A DNA stretch of 64,000 nt from Enoplosus armatus (taxonomy: Eukaryota; Chordata; Actinopteri; Centrarchiformes; Enoplosidae), in NCBI RefSeq assembly GCF_043641665.1, contig NC_092193.1, positions 14,827,501 to 14,891,500 on the forward strand, read 5' to 3'. Shown here piece after piece: positions 1 through 19,279 of this stretch. The translations under genes and the position numbers were made by a program. The notes below the pieces were generated by a model that did no database searches, was not told the origin of the DNA, and saw only the letters and a list, made by a program, of their open reading frames with translations. Each line of letters begins with the position of its first letter. Within the stretch, counting starts at the first letter, position 1.

Positions 1-721
1 GAATGACACATTTTCAAAATATTTGGTCAGTCAGTCAGTAAGCCAATAAAACAGATGATGTTTACCATGCCATACTCCTACTATACCTAATGATGTAAGG
101 CCAGGGACTTGTTAACAGGAACACAGACTTTAAGAAACCTGAAAAAACTTCTGCTGTCGTCACAGAACAGAATATTTACCTGTCAAAGTCATGGTTGACA
201 CACTGTCAGCACTGTGGTCATTAATAGACCTTTTCTAAGGCAAGCACAGTTGTAACTGATAACATAAACGATGGCTCTGTTCCAGTGAGAGCCTCAGTAT
301 TGTGCATGCTGGCTCACTGGCATGGCTTACTAAGACCGAACCGTCGCTCATGTTATTAGTTACTTCTGTGCTTTTCCTGCTATGACAAGTGAAACTGTCT
401 GCTGTGAAAAAGGGGTTAGTTCTGTGACTAGAAAACTACGAAGGAAGACACACCACATGTTGTACGTACAGTTTTACCCAGCTCATCGTATCTTCTCCCT
501 TCTTGATATATTCCCGTTCTGTTTTTCTTCTCAGATTCTCCGTAAACAGAAGGATATTTGTGGTTGGGTTCGGTCTCTACGGCTCTATACACGGACCCAC
601 AGACTACCAAGTTAACATACAGGTGTGGACACGAACCCTTCAGAAACTCTGTGTCCGGTTTTGCTATATGTTGTAGTCATGATGTATAACATATTTTCTC
701 TTTCTCTCTCTCTCAATGCAG

Positions 722-1428
722 ATCATTCACACAGACAGTAACACGGTGCTGGGCCAGAATGATACAGGCTTCAGCTGTGATGGCTCCGCCAACACCTTCA
801 GAGTCATGTTCAAAGAACCAGTGGAGATATTACCCAACGTCAACTACACTGCCTGTGCTACACTGAAGGTCTGTGACGTGTTGGTCATCTGACCAGATAC
901 ACATGCAGCAACAACCATTATTTTCATTATTGATGAGTCTGCTGATTTCTCAATTGTTTGGTCTATAAAATGTCAAATAAATAGTGTCCAGTCCAAAAAG
1001 CTGACTACTATAATAGATTTACTCAAATAGAAGACAAAGAACACCAGCACATCTTTACAATTGAGAAGCTTGACTTAAATAACTAATCAATTGTAAAAAA
1101 AAAAAAAAAAAAAAATGACAAAAAAAAAAAAAGAAAAAACATTTTCTATCTATCAACTTATTGTTTCAGCTCTAATTTATTTTCCCTCCTTGTGGAAATT
1201 TTAGAGTATCTAATGTGTCACTATGCAGCTCCAGCAGTGTGTTCAACCTCTCCGTCTGTGTTGCAGGGTCCAGACTCTCATTATGGGACTAAGGGAATGC
1301 GAAAGGTAACACACGAGTCATCATCCACTGGCACAAAGACGTGTTTCACCTTCTGCTACGCAGCGGGCAACAACAACGGCACTTCTGTAGAGGACGGACA
1401 GATTCCTGAGGTCATCTTCTACACATAG
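722..1428 (+). CDS. btbd2: BTB/POZ-PHR protein, last two exons (btbd2-like)
   Basis: Two exons of a gene whose 5' part lies outside the window: 722-868 (after a pyrimidine-rich acceptor, 49 codons, phase 0) and 1267-1428, ending in TAG. The peptide is the C-terminal half of a PHR domain, with landmarks [45 protein letters not shown] and the family terminus [16 protein letters not shown]1/2/3/6 share this end and act as substrate adaptors of CUL3 ubiquitin ligases. I choose BTBD2 because the next genes (eef2, creb3l3, sirt6) are its chromosome 19p13.3 neighbours in human and because the CFTFCYAAG wording fits BTBD2 better than BTBD1. The paralogue choice is an inference; the family call is firm. 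A polyadenylation signal about 1 kb downstream is consistent with a long 3' UTR. Confidence 0.8.
900..1095 (+). repeat. Degenerate copy of a teleost interspersed repeat in the btbd2 intron
   Basis: The intron contains the ordered words 'attttcattattgatgagtc', 'tttggtctataaaatgtcaa', 'gaacaccagcacatctttac' and 'gagaagcttgac'. The same words occur in the same order in repeats at about 58735-59045 and 28165-28455. It is truncated and followed by an interrupted poly-A run (about 1096-1132). No coding capacity is visible. Confidence 0.6.
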
Positions 1429-1640
1429 TCACCTCTGACATAACAACGATCTTCCATCAAATGTGACAACCTGACACCAGCGCGGGGCCACACCTCAGCA
1501 GCCGCACTGGGGACTAATCTCTCAGACATCATACTGTTCCCTCCATGTAGTGCACTACTGTTGGCCACGTGGGAGGCCAAACAGCCGTAAAGCGGCGTAG
1601 CTCACTACATGGGGCGTAGCTCGTCATTTGAGAGGCTGTC

Positions 1641-1665
1641 TCTCTCTCTCTCTCTCTCTCTCTCA
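1641..1665. repeat. (TC)n microsatellite in the btbd2 3' UTR
   Basis: An uninterrupted CT/TC dinucleotide run inside the presumed 3' untranslated region, about 215 bases after the stop codon. Confidence 0.9.
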
Positions 1666-2461
1666 GTGGCTTCCTTTATCCCTCTGTGTTGTAGTGATGC
1701 CAACCTCTGAAACAGACATGACTGTAACCGACTCCACAAGGGAAGGAGAGAGGGAGTGAGGAGCCGCTCAGATTATTCACAGTATTGATGTCACTGCTGT
1801 GGATTGACGGCGTAAGGCTCGACACTGAATTCTACTTAAGCTGTACAATTCCCCTTCCTGTTCTCCACAGCATTACGGCAAAGGAGAGTCGCAACTGTAT
1901 GAATGTACAGTTTATCAGATTTGCCAAGACAAGTTCCTCATCACTGTTAAAACCAGCATTTCACTCAATTCCACATCAGCTGTAACTTCCATAGACTCAT
2001 AGACCTCATAGGCTTTATGAACTCTTGGTGAATTTGAACCGATCTTCATATTAATCTTAACAACATGATTATGGTAAGCAATTTTTCGGGTTTCTACATA
2101 CAGTACAATCTGTGATATCTTGTGTCCTTGCTTGGTAGTTGCCTATACCCATGATACCTTGCACTTCTCGGCCTTGCATATGTTCATTTGGTTGTTCTAT
2201 GGATGCACACTAACTCTTCAGATATGTTTCTTTCTAGCTTTGTTTTAAAAAGTGTGGGCGGAAGAGCTTTCCCTCTTGGTGCGGAAGTTAAAGGGTTGTA
2301 TATTAAAGTGGCATTTATTAACATTATATATGTAACTTGAAATAACTATTGATTAAAGAGTGAGGAAAATGTATTGTGGTGCTTGTTTTTTTTGGGTGGG
2401 TGGGGTATATAATGCATGATATAAATAAGTACAGTCCTTAGAACAAAATGCCATGGGGGAG

Positions 2462-2467
2462 AATAAA
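2462..2467 (+). terminator. Candidate poly(A) signal of btbd2
   Basis: AATAAA on the plus strand, about 1.03 kb after the btbd2 stop codon and before the convergent eef2 3' end. An ATTAAA variant lies about 110 bases upstream. The choice between them is not decided by the sequence alone. Confidence 0.4.
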
Positions 2468-2589
2468 GACAACGATACACTCATTTACAGTCTTTACAGC
2501 TTTCTTATTAGTGAAAGAGGGAAAACAGAAGAAACTTAGCAATAATAATAATCAAATGATACAATAGATAAGTCACAGGGGCCATTTGT

Positions 2590-2905
2590 CTGCATTTAGT
2601 ACTTTTACTTTTAATACATCAGCTCCATTTGCCTGATTATAATTACACACTTTTACAGTAACATTTTCATTACAAGAAAGAGTATTTTTTTTTAAATGTG
2701 GTATTAGTACTTTTACTTACTTTAACCACCACTGTAAATAACCCCTGTAAAATGGCTAATTGTTTTCTGTCTTTGTGCTAAGCTAAGCTAACCTGCTGCT
2801 GGCTGTAGTCTTAGGCTATATTCACCACACAGATGTGAGAGTGGCATCATCTAAATCACTGCCACAAAGCCAATGAGTGTATTTCCCAAAATGTTGAACT
2901 TATAG
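2590..2905. repeat. Fragments of two interspersed repeats between btbd2 and eef2
   Basis: About 2590-2733 resembles the right end of the hAT-like element seen complete at 21894-22674 (recurring 'agtacttttactt' words, ending in ACCACCACTG). About 2765-2905 matches the right end of the fold-back element at 36347-36970: 'tctttgtgctaagctaagct', 'ctgctgctggct', 'gagagtggcatc', 'atatttcccaaaatg'-like wording. Both are 5'-truncated, so I treat them as relics. Confidence 0.6.
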
Positions 2906-3008
2906 AAATAATAGAATTTCAGGAGTCACATTTCATTGAGTTTAATGTTTTTATTAATTACATCAACTGAACAAAGGTTCAATCCAGGGAATTTGACTTC
3001 TGTAACAC

Positions 3009-3014
3009 TTTATT
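3009..3014 (-). terminator. Candidate poly(A) signal of eef2
   Basis: TTTATT on the plus strand (AATAAA on the minus strand), 379 bases after the eef2 stop codon. A second AATAAA lies at 2950-2955. Either could serve; both lie in the convergent gap between btbd2 and eef2. Confidence 0.45.
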
Positions 3015-3392
3015 GTGGTTTCCATGGTTTTATCTGGCCATGATCCATCTAAATACGCATTATTGCAGCAGTATCACAGTGCACTGTACAGTCCTGACAG
3101 ATGAGGCGGGGGGGTGATGTGGAGGAAAAGAAGAAACAAGGAATACAACTGCTTTGATCCAATTGTTCCCCAAAACCCTCGCCCTAGGCACTTGGTGTAC
3201 TGTAGCTGTGAAATGAAAAAAGCATTGTAGCTTCCACTAGCCTACAACAAAAGCTTTAAGCTTTGTTTCTGCTCTGGAGTCAAAGTCAAAAGAAATTGTG
3301 CGATGTATCTTTAAGCCTGTGCAAAGATTTTAAAGTGCCCATGGGGTAGGGTTTAGAGATTGATTTGGTATTTTTCGAATCCAGGGTCGGTG

Positions 3393-10754
<7,362 letters not shown>

Positions 10755-10856
10755 TTTGTCTGCCGATCGTTGGTCTCTCTGTGTGACGGTTTATTGCTGT
10801 AAACACTGCCTCTGAGGACAGGCAGTCCCGGTAGTGACAGGAGAAACGCTACTGTG

Positions 10857-10877
10857 CTGCTGCTGCTGCTGCTGCTG
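10857..10877. repeat. (CTG)7 triplet run at the eef2 promoter
   Basis: Seven CTG units (CAG on the eef2 strand) about 100 bases upstream of the eef2 start codon, followed by another CAG/CTG-rich patch to about 10940. It lies in the 5' UTR or core promoter. A pyrimidine-rich stretch just downstream (eef2 strand, about 10844-10834) could be the 5'TOP start expected for a translation-factor mRNA, but no TSS can be fixed from sequence. Confidence 0.85.
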
Positions 10878-11099
10878 CGGCTGTCGTGTAAGTGTTGCAG
10901 GGCGGAGGCTGCAGCAGCAGGGGGCGCTGCTGCTCATGGTATCATATTATGGATGTGTCCCCACTGCTGTGCTGCATTAAGTCTCTGCTGCTGCCGGGTG
11001 CGTCTATATGGAGGATATTTTTGGTCATATTTCTAATTAAAAGTCCAAATAGAAAATGAAAAGAGAATTAAGACTTTCACTCGCCTTTATACTTGTGTA

Positions 11100-13284
11100 T
11101 ACAGTGAAGTTGATACATGACCATTTTCCCTTGTTGCTGTGTACTCGGGTTTAATTCAATTCTTGATCATGATGATGCTCAGATGACAACAAAAGGTGCA
11201 AGCTTTTCTAAATCAGAAGGAGGGTTATATATTAAGATACTGAAATATGGCATAGTGGAAACGGTTAAACAACCCTCTCTGTGGTTCCTTCCTCCTGTTT
11301 GACTTCAGGTGAGTAGCAGCACAACACTGAACTACGGCTGTTAGCTGTGGTTGTTTCATCTTTCCACAGAAGGCTGATTATGTTAAATTAGTGATCCAAT
11401 GCTGCAGACTGCACAGTGTCACCAAGTCACCAAGGCAGGTGATACAAGCATCAAACATTAAACCTGTTAAATTACATTAAGCTTTTGCATTTTAAATTTC
11501 ACTTTTTTCCATTGACACTTCACATAGGTTCTTCCCTTCCTCCTCCCCTTGCTCTTTCGCTACCTCTTCCCCCCAAAGCCCTCCCCCTAGCTCCCCCACC
11601 CCAGGATTAGAAGAGGAACACTGGAGCTGTGTGCCGTCAGATCATCCTACCAAGATCACCCTAAGAAAGCTGCAGAAGGTGAGCTCCTCTAACCAACCCC
11701 AGGCACCCAGCGAGCCTTTGAAAACCTATTATGCCCTCCCAGTGAAACTCCTCTGTGCAGAGAAAGAAAAGGATGGCGACACCATGTCAAGGAGGTTCAC
11801 ATGTCTGTCGACGCCCACCCTAGACCAAAAAGAGTCTGCAGTGACAAGGACCTCATCAGGGGTCCACACTGGGGGAAAAGGGGTAGAAATAATTGTAGTG
11901 GTTAAGGTTGTAATTGTAGGAAAGGAGAGAAGAGAGAAGGAGAGGTGAGGAGAGGAGGGGAGTAGCGGAGGTGGAGGCAACAAGAAGTGAAATCTTCTCA
12001 TATCAAAAGGTATGTATTTCATTTACTGATGAATTATACCTCCGTTTACCTGATGTGTAAAGATTTTACCGACAACCCTCCTTAACTTCCATCTGTCTTT
12101 TACAGTGAGGAGACGAGAGGAGGAAGGGAGGTGGAGATGAGAGGAGAGAAGAGGAGGAGGGGAGGTGGAGGCAACAGGATGTGAGAATCTTCTCATGTTC
12201 ATGGTATGTATTTCATGTTACTTTTACATTTCATTTACTGATGAATTATAACTCAGTTTACCTGATATGTAAAGTTTTTACCGACAACTGTCCTTAACTT
12301 ACATTTGTCTTTTACAGTGAGGAGAGCGGAGAGGAGGTGGAGATAGGGAGGGGAGAGAAGAGGAGGTGGAGAGGAGAGGAGGTGGGGCGGCAACAGGAAG
12401 TGAGAATCTTCTCATATTAAAAAGGTATGTATTTCATGTTATTACTAATGAATTATACCTCCATTTACCTAGTGTGTAAAGTTTTTACCGACAACCCTCC
12501 TTAACTTCCATTTATCTTTTACAGTGAGGAGAGGAGAGAGGAGAGGAGGGAGGAGGTGGGAGCGCAACAGGAAGTTACTCAAATGGAAAAGGTAAATATC
12601 AGTTAATTTAATATCATCGCAATTTGTGTGTTGATGTAGTGATGGATAAACCTGATTTCAGATGTTTTTAACTCTAATCCTCCTTGTTTTCTGTTTGTCT
12701 TTTAGAGGAGAGGAGAGAATTCACCTTTATTCTTTTAAGATTTTAACTGTTATTTCCTGTTGTTTGCATTGGTTTTTTAGAGAGAAGAAGAGAGGAAACA
12801 ATTCAAGAAGAGATGTGAAGAGACGAGACAATACAAGGAGGAGCAGTAGAGAGAGGAGGGGAGGTGGAGAGGAGAAAATGAAACAAGAACTAAAGAATCA
12901 AGAATAAAAGAGGGGAGTAGGGGCTGGGTAAGTATCAATTATTTTTTGTTAGTATCTGTTCACCTGATTTCCCTTTGTCTTCCATTTATTTTTCAGAGGA
13001 GGTGGAGGGCAATAGGAAGTGTTAACTCGTGTAAAAGGTAAATATCAGATTATTTAATGTTTCAGAATGATACAATAATCTGCTGACCTTCATTCTCAAG
13101 ATTGTAGCTGTTATATCTGTTTTTTGGAGAAAGAAGAGGAAACAATTCAAGAATAGATGTGAAGAGACGAGAAAATACAAGAACAGAGGAGAATGAAACG
13201 AGGACCAACAATAAAAGAGAAGAGGAGGTGGTGGTGGTGGTGGTGGTGGTGGGGGGTAATATGAGGCACCAACTCATGCAAAAG
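11100..13284 (+). ncRNA. Hypothetical spliced noncoding transcript divergent from eef2
   Basis: Several strong splice signals occur in order on the plus strand. There is a perfect CAG|GTGAGT donor after 11308. A roughly 75-nt pyrimidine tract and CCCCAG acceptor then precede an exon-like block 11605-11678 ending AAG|GTGAGC. Exon-like units follow at 12106-12203, 12318-12424, 12525-12591 and 12997-13037. These lengths are not multiples of three and the blocks contain stops, so no conserved protein is evident. The position, starting within a few hundred bases of the eef2 promoter on the other strand, suggests a promoter-divergent long noncoding RNA. No transcript evidence is available here, and the exon chain is a prediction by eye. 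Confidence 0.3.
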
Positions 13285-13310
13285 GTAAATATCAATTTAT
13301 TTAATGTTAT
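11945..13310 (+). repeat. Tandem array of GA-rich, exon-like units
   Basis: Roughly 160-210-bp units repeat: a GAGGAG-rich purine block; 'gaatcttctcatat' or a variant; an AAAAG|GTATGTATTTCAT donor-like junction; then 'ttaccgacaaccctcctta' and a TCTTTTACAG acceptor-like end. Unit boundaries (end of ACAG) fall at 12105, 12317 and 12524; later units (from 12525, 12706, 12997 and about 13045) are increasingly diverged but keep the acceptor/donor pattern and the 'ggtaaatatca' word. A (GTG)n run sits at about 13220-13250. The repeat unit covers both 'exon' and 'intron', so it looks like exon duplication within a transcript rather than a simple satellite. Confidence 0.75.
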
Positions 13311-14900
13311 CACAATTCATGTGGTAAATTAAATGATCTGTTCACCTGATTTCTGATGTCTCTAAAAAATGTAAAGATAACCAAACCAAACATTCATCCA
13401 AGCATATACGTAATAAAGACTTTTACAGCTGACCAAAATTTGGAGAATCCTGAACTAAAACTTTAAAAGTGAAACACCCACCCAAATGGTGCAAAAGTAT
13501 TTTAAATAAAAAGTAAAAACAAGAGGAAATGTCTCAGTTTGGTTTTACGGTTTATGTTTTACCTCATGGTTTATCTTTGCAGTTGATAGTGTGTTGGAAA
13601 AAAAGGCTCTGTATTTTCATATTGTTATACCATTTTGGGACTTTTAAACAATGCACAAGGGGTGCCACCCATTTGCAAGTTTCTGCTTCAGTTAAATGAT
13701 TGTTTGACTTGGGGTAAATTATGTCACCCCTACAGTAAAGCCCTTCAGAACCTTTGGGTAGTTAACACTTTTGAACAAGGGGGGATCAGACTTTGTATTA
13801 TTCACACCACCTGCTTTCTCAGTATTTCTACAGTCAGAAGGCAATATAAAAAAGACATTAAAAACTATATTGGCATATTTTAGAGGTCTTCTGGTTGGAC
13901 ACGTCTGTTCTATCTTGAATAGAAAGATGCCAGAACACAATGGAGTACAAAATACCTCCAGAAACCAGCTGGCAGGCAAGCAGTGGTGTTGCCCTAAATG
14001 TTCCCTCTGTCATCTGTTAATGGAGACAAAGTTCAGGAGTAATGGTGGCTATTGGACTGTAACCTCTCTCAGCGCCATCATTTGAAACTGAAAAAAAGAC
14101 ACTGCAATACTTTTGGCTGGTCTTTGAACGCAACACTAAAGAAATGTGGGAGCATTCACAGCAGAACCAGGTCTCATGGTGCTGACAGTCTCATACAATA
14201 GAGTCCTCATCTGGTACACTGGGGTTTGGTCAATTTTAAAAAGGCACACTACACAACAATATTTTAACTTCACAACTGGAAGCTTGAGAAACAATAGTAT
14301 TGAGAGCAATGTGCTGTTTGTCCTGGTGAGTCTTTAGATTCTTACCATCAAGTTTTAAATACCCTCAGAGAAAACACTCCAACCTGTCTGTTTCCTCAGA
14401 GCCCTCCATCTGTGAAACAAGAAGCAGCTTTCCAACTCAGTAAACTGAGAGCCACAACAGAAAATAGAAACTGACGAGACAACTTCTACTGAGTAAATCT
14501 CATGAAATAAGTCACCTTCCAAAACACCGGCAACAATGTACAAAATACAAAAAACAAGTCCAACAACAACTTTGACAAAAGTAGATTTCAAATATACTGA
14601 ACATGCAATTAGATAACTCTTCATGTTTTAAGTGATGATGAAATCATCAAGGTGCTGTTGCTTTACCAAATGGAACAGGATGCAACATAATGAAAAATTG
14701 TTTAGTTTGAGTTAGAGTTTAGAGTCTGCATAGTATAGACAATATTTGATGTACCCTTCATTTTATTTGAATTTACTGTCAAATAAACAAACTGCCCAGT
14801 CTCTGGCAGATGTGTATAAATCTAGTAAGCCTACACTTACCTGTCTCTCAAATACATGTATACACTACACAAGGGACAAGGGTGGACGAACCTGGCATCT
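13311..14900. other. Intergenic stretch without recognisable gene
   Basis: AT-rich sequence with short open frames on both strands (up to about 104 codons) that show no recognised domain, no consistent codon bias and no plausible splice chain. The stretch from about 13600 to 14900 may belong to the decayed retroelement to its right, but I see no reverse transcriptase or integrase motif. Confidence 0.5.
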
Positions 14901-15049
14901 CTATCTGAGAGAGATGGCTTAGTCTGGTTTGTAAAGGAGTGCTTTTAGCAGGGTTTGACTTGTTAGTGTTGGGTGTAAACTTAATACCACTGGGGTAAAA
15001 AACTTGACCAGAGCCCTGCTCATCCCCAGCGGACTTACTTCTCTGGGCT

Positions 15050-15719
15050 GTTGTTGTCCAGTGTGTCTGGTCCCCCTTCTGGCTGCTGTGAAGACTTCGT
15101 CCAACTGAGCTGCTTCCTCTGCAGTATGAGGGCCATGTTCACGGATCCAAACCTCAAGTTCAAGATGCACCAGCCACAGGAACTGTTGAAGAATCATCCC
15201 AGACATCTTTCACTGTGGACTTTTCTGGTTTGACCCACTTGGAAAACAAGTCTTTTAGGCAAACATACAGCTCACCTGGGGTCTCTCCTTGAAGAATGTC
15301 CATGGACAAAAATCTTCAGCGGTAGGTATCTGCCATGATTTCATATTTTGCCAATATTGCCACGTTCACTTGCCGGCTGCCATGGCCCCCTGGTCAGCTG
15401 ATGTGCTTGGTCATGCTTTTCTCACCTCAAGTCATTCTCAACTCCTCACTGTGCTGCAGGCCCCAGCTTCTTGACACCACTTGTTAAGATGACCGTGTAG
15501 CAGTTGGACTTAAACAGCAGGAGACTTGAGGCAGAGGTTGGGTGCTGCAGACCAATCAGATTAACAACAGTCATACCTCTCCAAATAAAATGTGTGAACC
15601 ACAGGTGGCATGTGATCCTGACAGCAGTCAGGCTCGCTTGAAGCCTTATATAGCCTGCCACTGGCCACGCCCTCGACCCCTACCACAGTAAAGGGGAATC
15701 TGCACTTGACACCCTGACA
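15050..15719 (-). mobile_element. Broken SCAN-type Ty3/Gypsy (Gmr1-like) retroelement: LTR plus gag piece
   Basis: On the minus strand a putative LTR runs from 15719 (TGTCAGGGTGTC) to about 15483 (ending AACA). It contains a TATATAAGG box (about 15649) and is followed by GTGGTGTCAAGAAG, the position expected for a primer-binding site. Downstream, about 15300-15210 reads GETPGELYVCLKDLF...WVKPE. After a frameshift, 15206-15070 reads MILQQFLWLVHLELEVWI then REHGPHTAEEAAQLDE, which is the gag/SCAN fold (EQFL...L...WVREH.P.T.EEA pattern). The frame is broken between the two parts, and no pol or second LTR is visible. The LTR-like ends, TATA box and SCAN wording agree, but target-site duplication was not found. 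Confidence 0.7.
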
Positions 15720-18650
15720 TCAAAACTCCACAAAACACAACAAATACATCAAAATACATCTATACTACACTACTGTCAAATAATATGCATAATTGTATGT
15801 TATGTTACATGTTACAATAAAATCATAGAAACCTGAACAGCAGATAAAACACCCCAACAAAGATTACAATATGGTATCTCCCGGAACCTTTAACTTGGTG
15901 CTCAGATACCCTGAGGACTCTTTTAGCCTGAACACCCTGAACATCATACACAACAGAGGTAAGTGACCTGAACATCACATCTTGTGTTATTGTACAATGA
16001 AGCAACAGTTGACACTACATGAGCACATTATGTTGCGGTAACCAAACTAGTCAAACTAAGCCTTCAATCAGTTCCAGCTGAGGGGCAGCTACAATATCTA
16101 CCAAACACACATAATCAATACATGCAACAATTTCAATAAAAACATTCAACCTTTCAGCTTGTGCCTTATTTCTTTTACCCATACTGTCTACAAATGATGC
16201 TACAAAACGAAGAGGACCTTTACACATTACCATGTCCTGAAATATGTTGTCAGTCTACACCGTATGAATCGAGGGCAAAGTGGCAAATCTTTAATGTCAG
16301 AGATATTCACCTACACTCTTTGTGTTAACGACAGTTTACCAGGTGAAATAAGTCAAAGGTCTACTACTTGGAGCACCAGCATTGCAGTTGGGTCTGTCAT
16401 TGCCTTTTAATAAAGAGGATTAGTGGCTCAGATGTGGGCCCTCTGTGGACAAAGCAGTGGCTGTACTGTGTCCGGATGTTGTAGCTGTCCTCCACCAGCT
16501 GATGGCAGAGCAGGACAATCTGAGAATCTGAAATGGGACATGCGTGTAAAATGGGTGTTATATCTGTGCTTTTGTGAATGTGTTCATATAAAAATGCACA
16601 CATGTGTGCGTGTGTGTACATGACATGGGAAACAGACATTTACGTTGCCAAAGCAAGTGTGTTAATGCTCATTTTACCCCAGTGGACTCAGAAATGAAAA
16701 ATACATGCTTCACAGATGCACCTTAACAAGCACATAATGGACCCTCATGAGAGCAGGTGTGTACCTCACACAATGGTTCATTGTAGTGGAAGAACCCCCT
16801 TTTTTATTTTTTATTTTTTACAACAATAGACAAGACTTGATTAAACCTAGGGGATATATTCACAAAAAATGTGAATAACTTACTTTTGAATGGGTTTATC
16901 TCCTTCAACTGTTGAGAAATGTTCAATTATCCAGATGCCCTTCAGTTGTTTTCTAGAAGGCAAGTGGTTATATTGTCCTGATGAATTTAAGACGAAGATA
17001 AAACGACAAAGCAAGCTGTGCTGGAGGAGGATATATGCTACTCATAACAAATATGCAATTAATACTCACATATAACTGAACTATGAAGCATTTTTAACCA
17101 TGAAAAACACATTTGTTATAAACCTATAAGGTATGTCTTGTTAGAAAGTGGTAGTGTCTTTTTGTGTGTCCAAATCTCAGCTAGAATACGCAAACTAAAT
17201 AAAAATTTAGAAGGAAAAAAATCAAAGGCTATAAAAAGTTTATTATAGTCTCTGCAGCCTTTATTAATGCAAGGGAGGTAGGATATTAAAGTTTCTGGTG
17301 AGAGCCAAAATCCAATAATTTCTGTGGCCAATACAACCAATACTAATATAATTTCATTGCAGTATCGCTGTGCACTGTGTTGTATGACCTACTACAACAG
17401 TGATGCTTAGTACAAATGCAGTCTGTTTCCAGGTGTCTGCAGTCACTCCAGGAGATTAGCACAGATTACTCCACCTCAAAAATAGTGCCTGTTTTGTGGC
17501 ATAACACTGCCAAACATTATTTCCTGACATATAATGATAATACTAATAACATATTTAATGCCGGCGATATATTTTGCACCCCTTCTCTGGGGAATGCTGC
17601 AGAAACTGAAATTTAGACTTAAAATGAGTAATAGGGTCACTGGGTCAAGCTCTTTAAGGAAATATGAGAGCTAACCAAGTGATTGAGAAAAATCCCAATA
17701 CGCAAGTCTCGCAGCCAAGAAACCACTTGTGTGACACTTGTAGCAAGCAGGTTATGGAGAAACTTCTGGAGGAGGGAGGCCGTTATCTCACGTTTATGAT
17801 GTCAAAGAACGATGGGCAATGAAAACAGGTGCTGAGCTGCTACCATATTGTCTTGCCGTGTGTTTAATCTTCATTTCTTGAAGCTCAATTTAGGGTTTTA
17901 CCAGATTAAGAAGCGCTCCAAACCTGAGCAACCAACTTCACTCCACACAACACAGAATTGCTTTCATTTCTCTTCCTTGTGACACACTGGGAATTTCCCA
18001 CAAGCTGCAGGTATTGAATCATTTTGTGCACATGAGAGTTATCAATGAGCTCCAGATAAGAGCGATCCAACATGCGTTTCATGGCTGGTGGAGTGATAAC
18101 GCTGTACGCTTCTCATCTGTCCTATCTGAAACACGGGCGTTCCTGGGTTCACTTCAGAAGCTGTAACCCACCAAGTCTCTCTTCTCTCTTCTCAAGTATT
18201 TTCAACATGCCTTTTCAATTTCGTACATCCTTGTCAAGGATATGAGACTGTGAACTGTGAACCAATTTTAGGTGGGCTTGAGTTGCACTCATACGTATAT
18301 GTGCAGGTGTAATAGTCATAAGGAGAATTCAGCAGCTTGACTGTGATGTCATGGTACATTTCATGTTATTTGGTGAATCGCTTCTAGGAATGTTAGGAGT
18401 GTATATACATCCTTTCCCTTAATCCTAAACATACCCATGAGTGGATCTGATGTGCATCCAAATGGACACGATGATGTGGATTTACACTTTTCAAAGATGC
18501 TACATCAACAAACACTCATGCCAGTGACTGTCACAGCTGCATCAGTTGAGTCTTTTTTTAGGAGCATCGCAAAGTGTCTTTTCTTATCATTGGAAGTCCT
18601 CTTAAATTAAAGTTCCTCGCAAGAGATATTCAGAAAGCTGCTGAGAACAA
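15720..18650. other. Intergenic stretch without recognisable gene
   Basis: No convincing gene. One exon-like open segment on the minus strand (about 16523-16402) follows a TTTCAG acceptor and reads SQIVLLCHQLVEDSYNIRTQ and on to a stop, with no recognised family and no partner exon nearby. The remainder is ordinary AT-rich intergenic DNA. Confidence 0.5.
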
Positions 18651-18659
18651 CTTTTACGA

Positions 18660-19070
18660 AGGCCATTACATTAAATTGAAGTCATTACACAGTTAAATTA
18701 CATTACATCTCAATAACTTACATTACATTAAAGACATTAGATTACATTAAAGTAAACTGCATTACATTATTAGAAACTATTGATGAGATTACATTATGTT
18801 AAAGCCATTAAAATTAAGATTGCATTACAAAATTAAGGACATTAAATAAAAAATATGTATGTCACAAAAGTAATTCCATAATAAGAGCAATCATATCACA
18901 TTCAAACATTTGATCACAAAAATAATTAAAAAAAAATAATTATTGTAATTAAATTATAAAAGTAATCTGATTACAAGAGTCAACAGGTTACATTCAAAAA
19001 TTTGATTAGTTTAGAATAATTAGAATAAAAAACAAAAAACTTTTTTAACCACAAAAGTAATCTGATCTGA
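18660..19070. repeat. Degenerate ATTAC-like low-complexity and AT-rich repeat
   Basis: About 200 bases of imperfect 'acattaaa/ttacatta' reiteration (18663-18850), followed by AT-rich sequence in which 'aaaagtaatctgatt' recurs (about 18958 and 19056). Such blocks occur widely in fish genomes; no transposase is visible. Confidence 0.6.
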
Positions 19071-19279
19071 TATCCCTCATCAAGGTTCCACTTTGCTCTT
19101 TGTGCTGCGTTATTATAATCATCAATTAATTTTTCACCTTCTGTCTCTGAATTATGGTGTGATGCTAATTCATGTTGTATGCCAGACTCATACAGTCTCT
19201 GACCAGGTTGAAGGAGCCGAAAGCCAGTCAATACCAGCTTGGTGTGGGTTAATGTAAATGTGTATGTGTTGTTGTTCCT

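Noticed and set aside
15823..16233. Two roughly 60-codon minus-strand frames upstream of the LTR relic
   Set aside because: No recognisable domain, no continuity with the gag piece, and they lie outside the LTR boundary.
16402..16523. Exon-like minus-strand segment reading SQIVLLCHQLVEDSYNIRTQ
   Set aside because: It has an acceptor and an open frame, but I recognise no family and find no neighbouring exon, so I do not call a gene; noted in the interval description.
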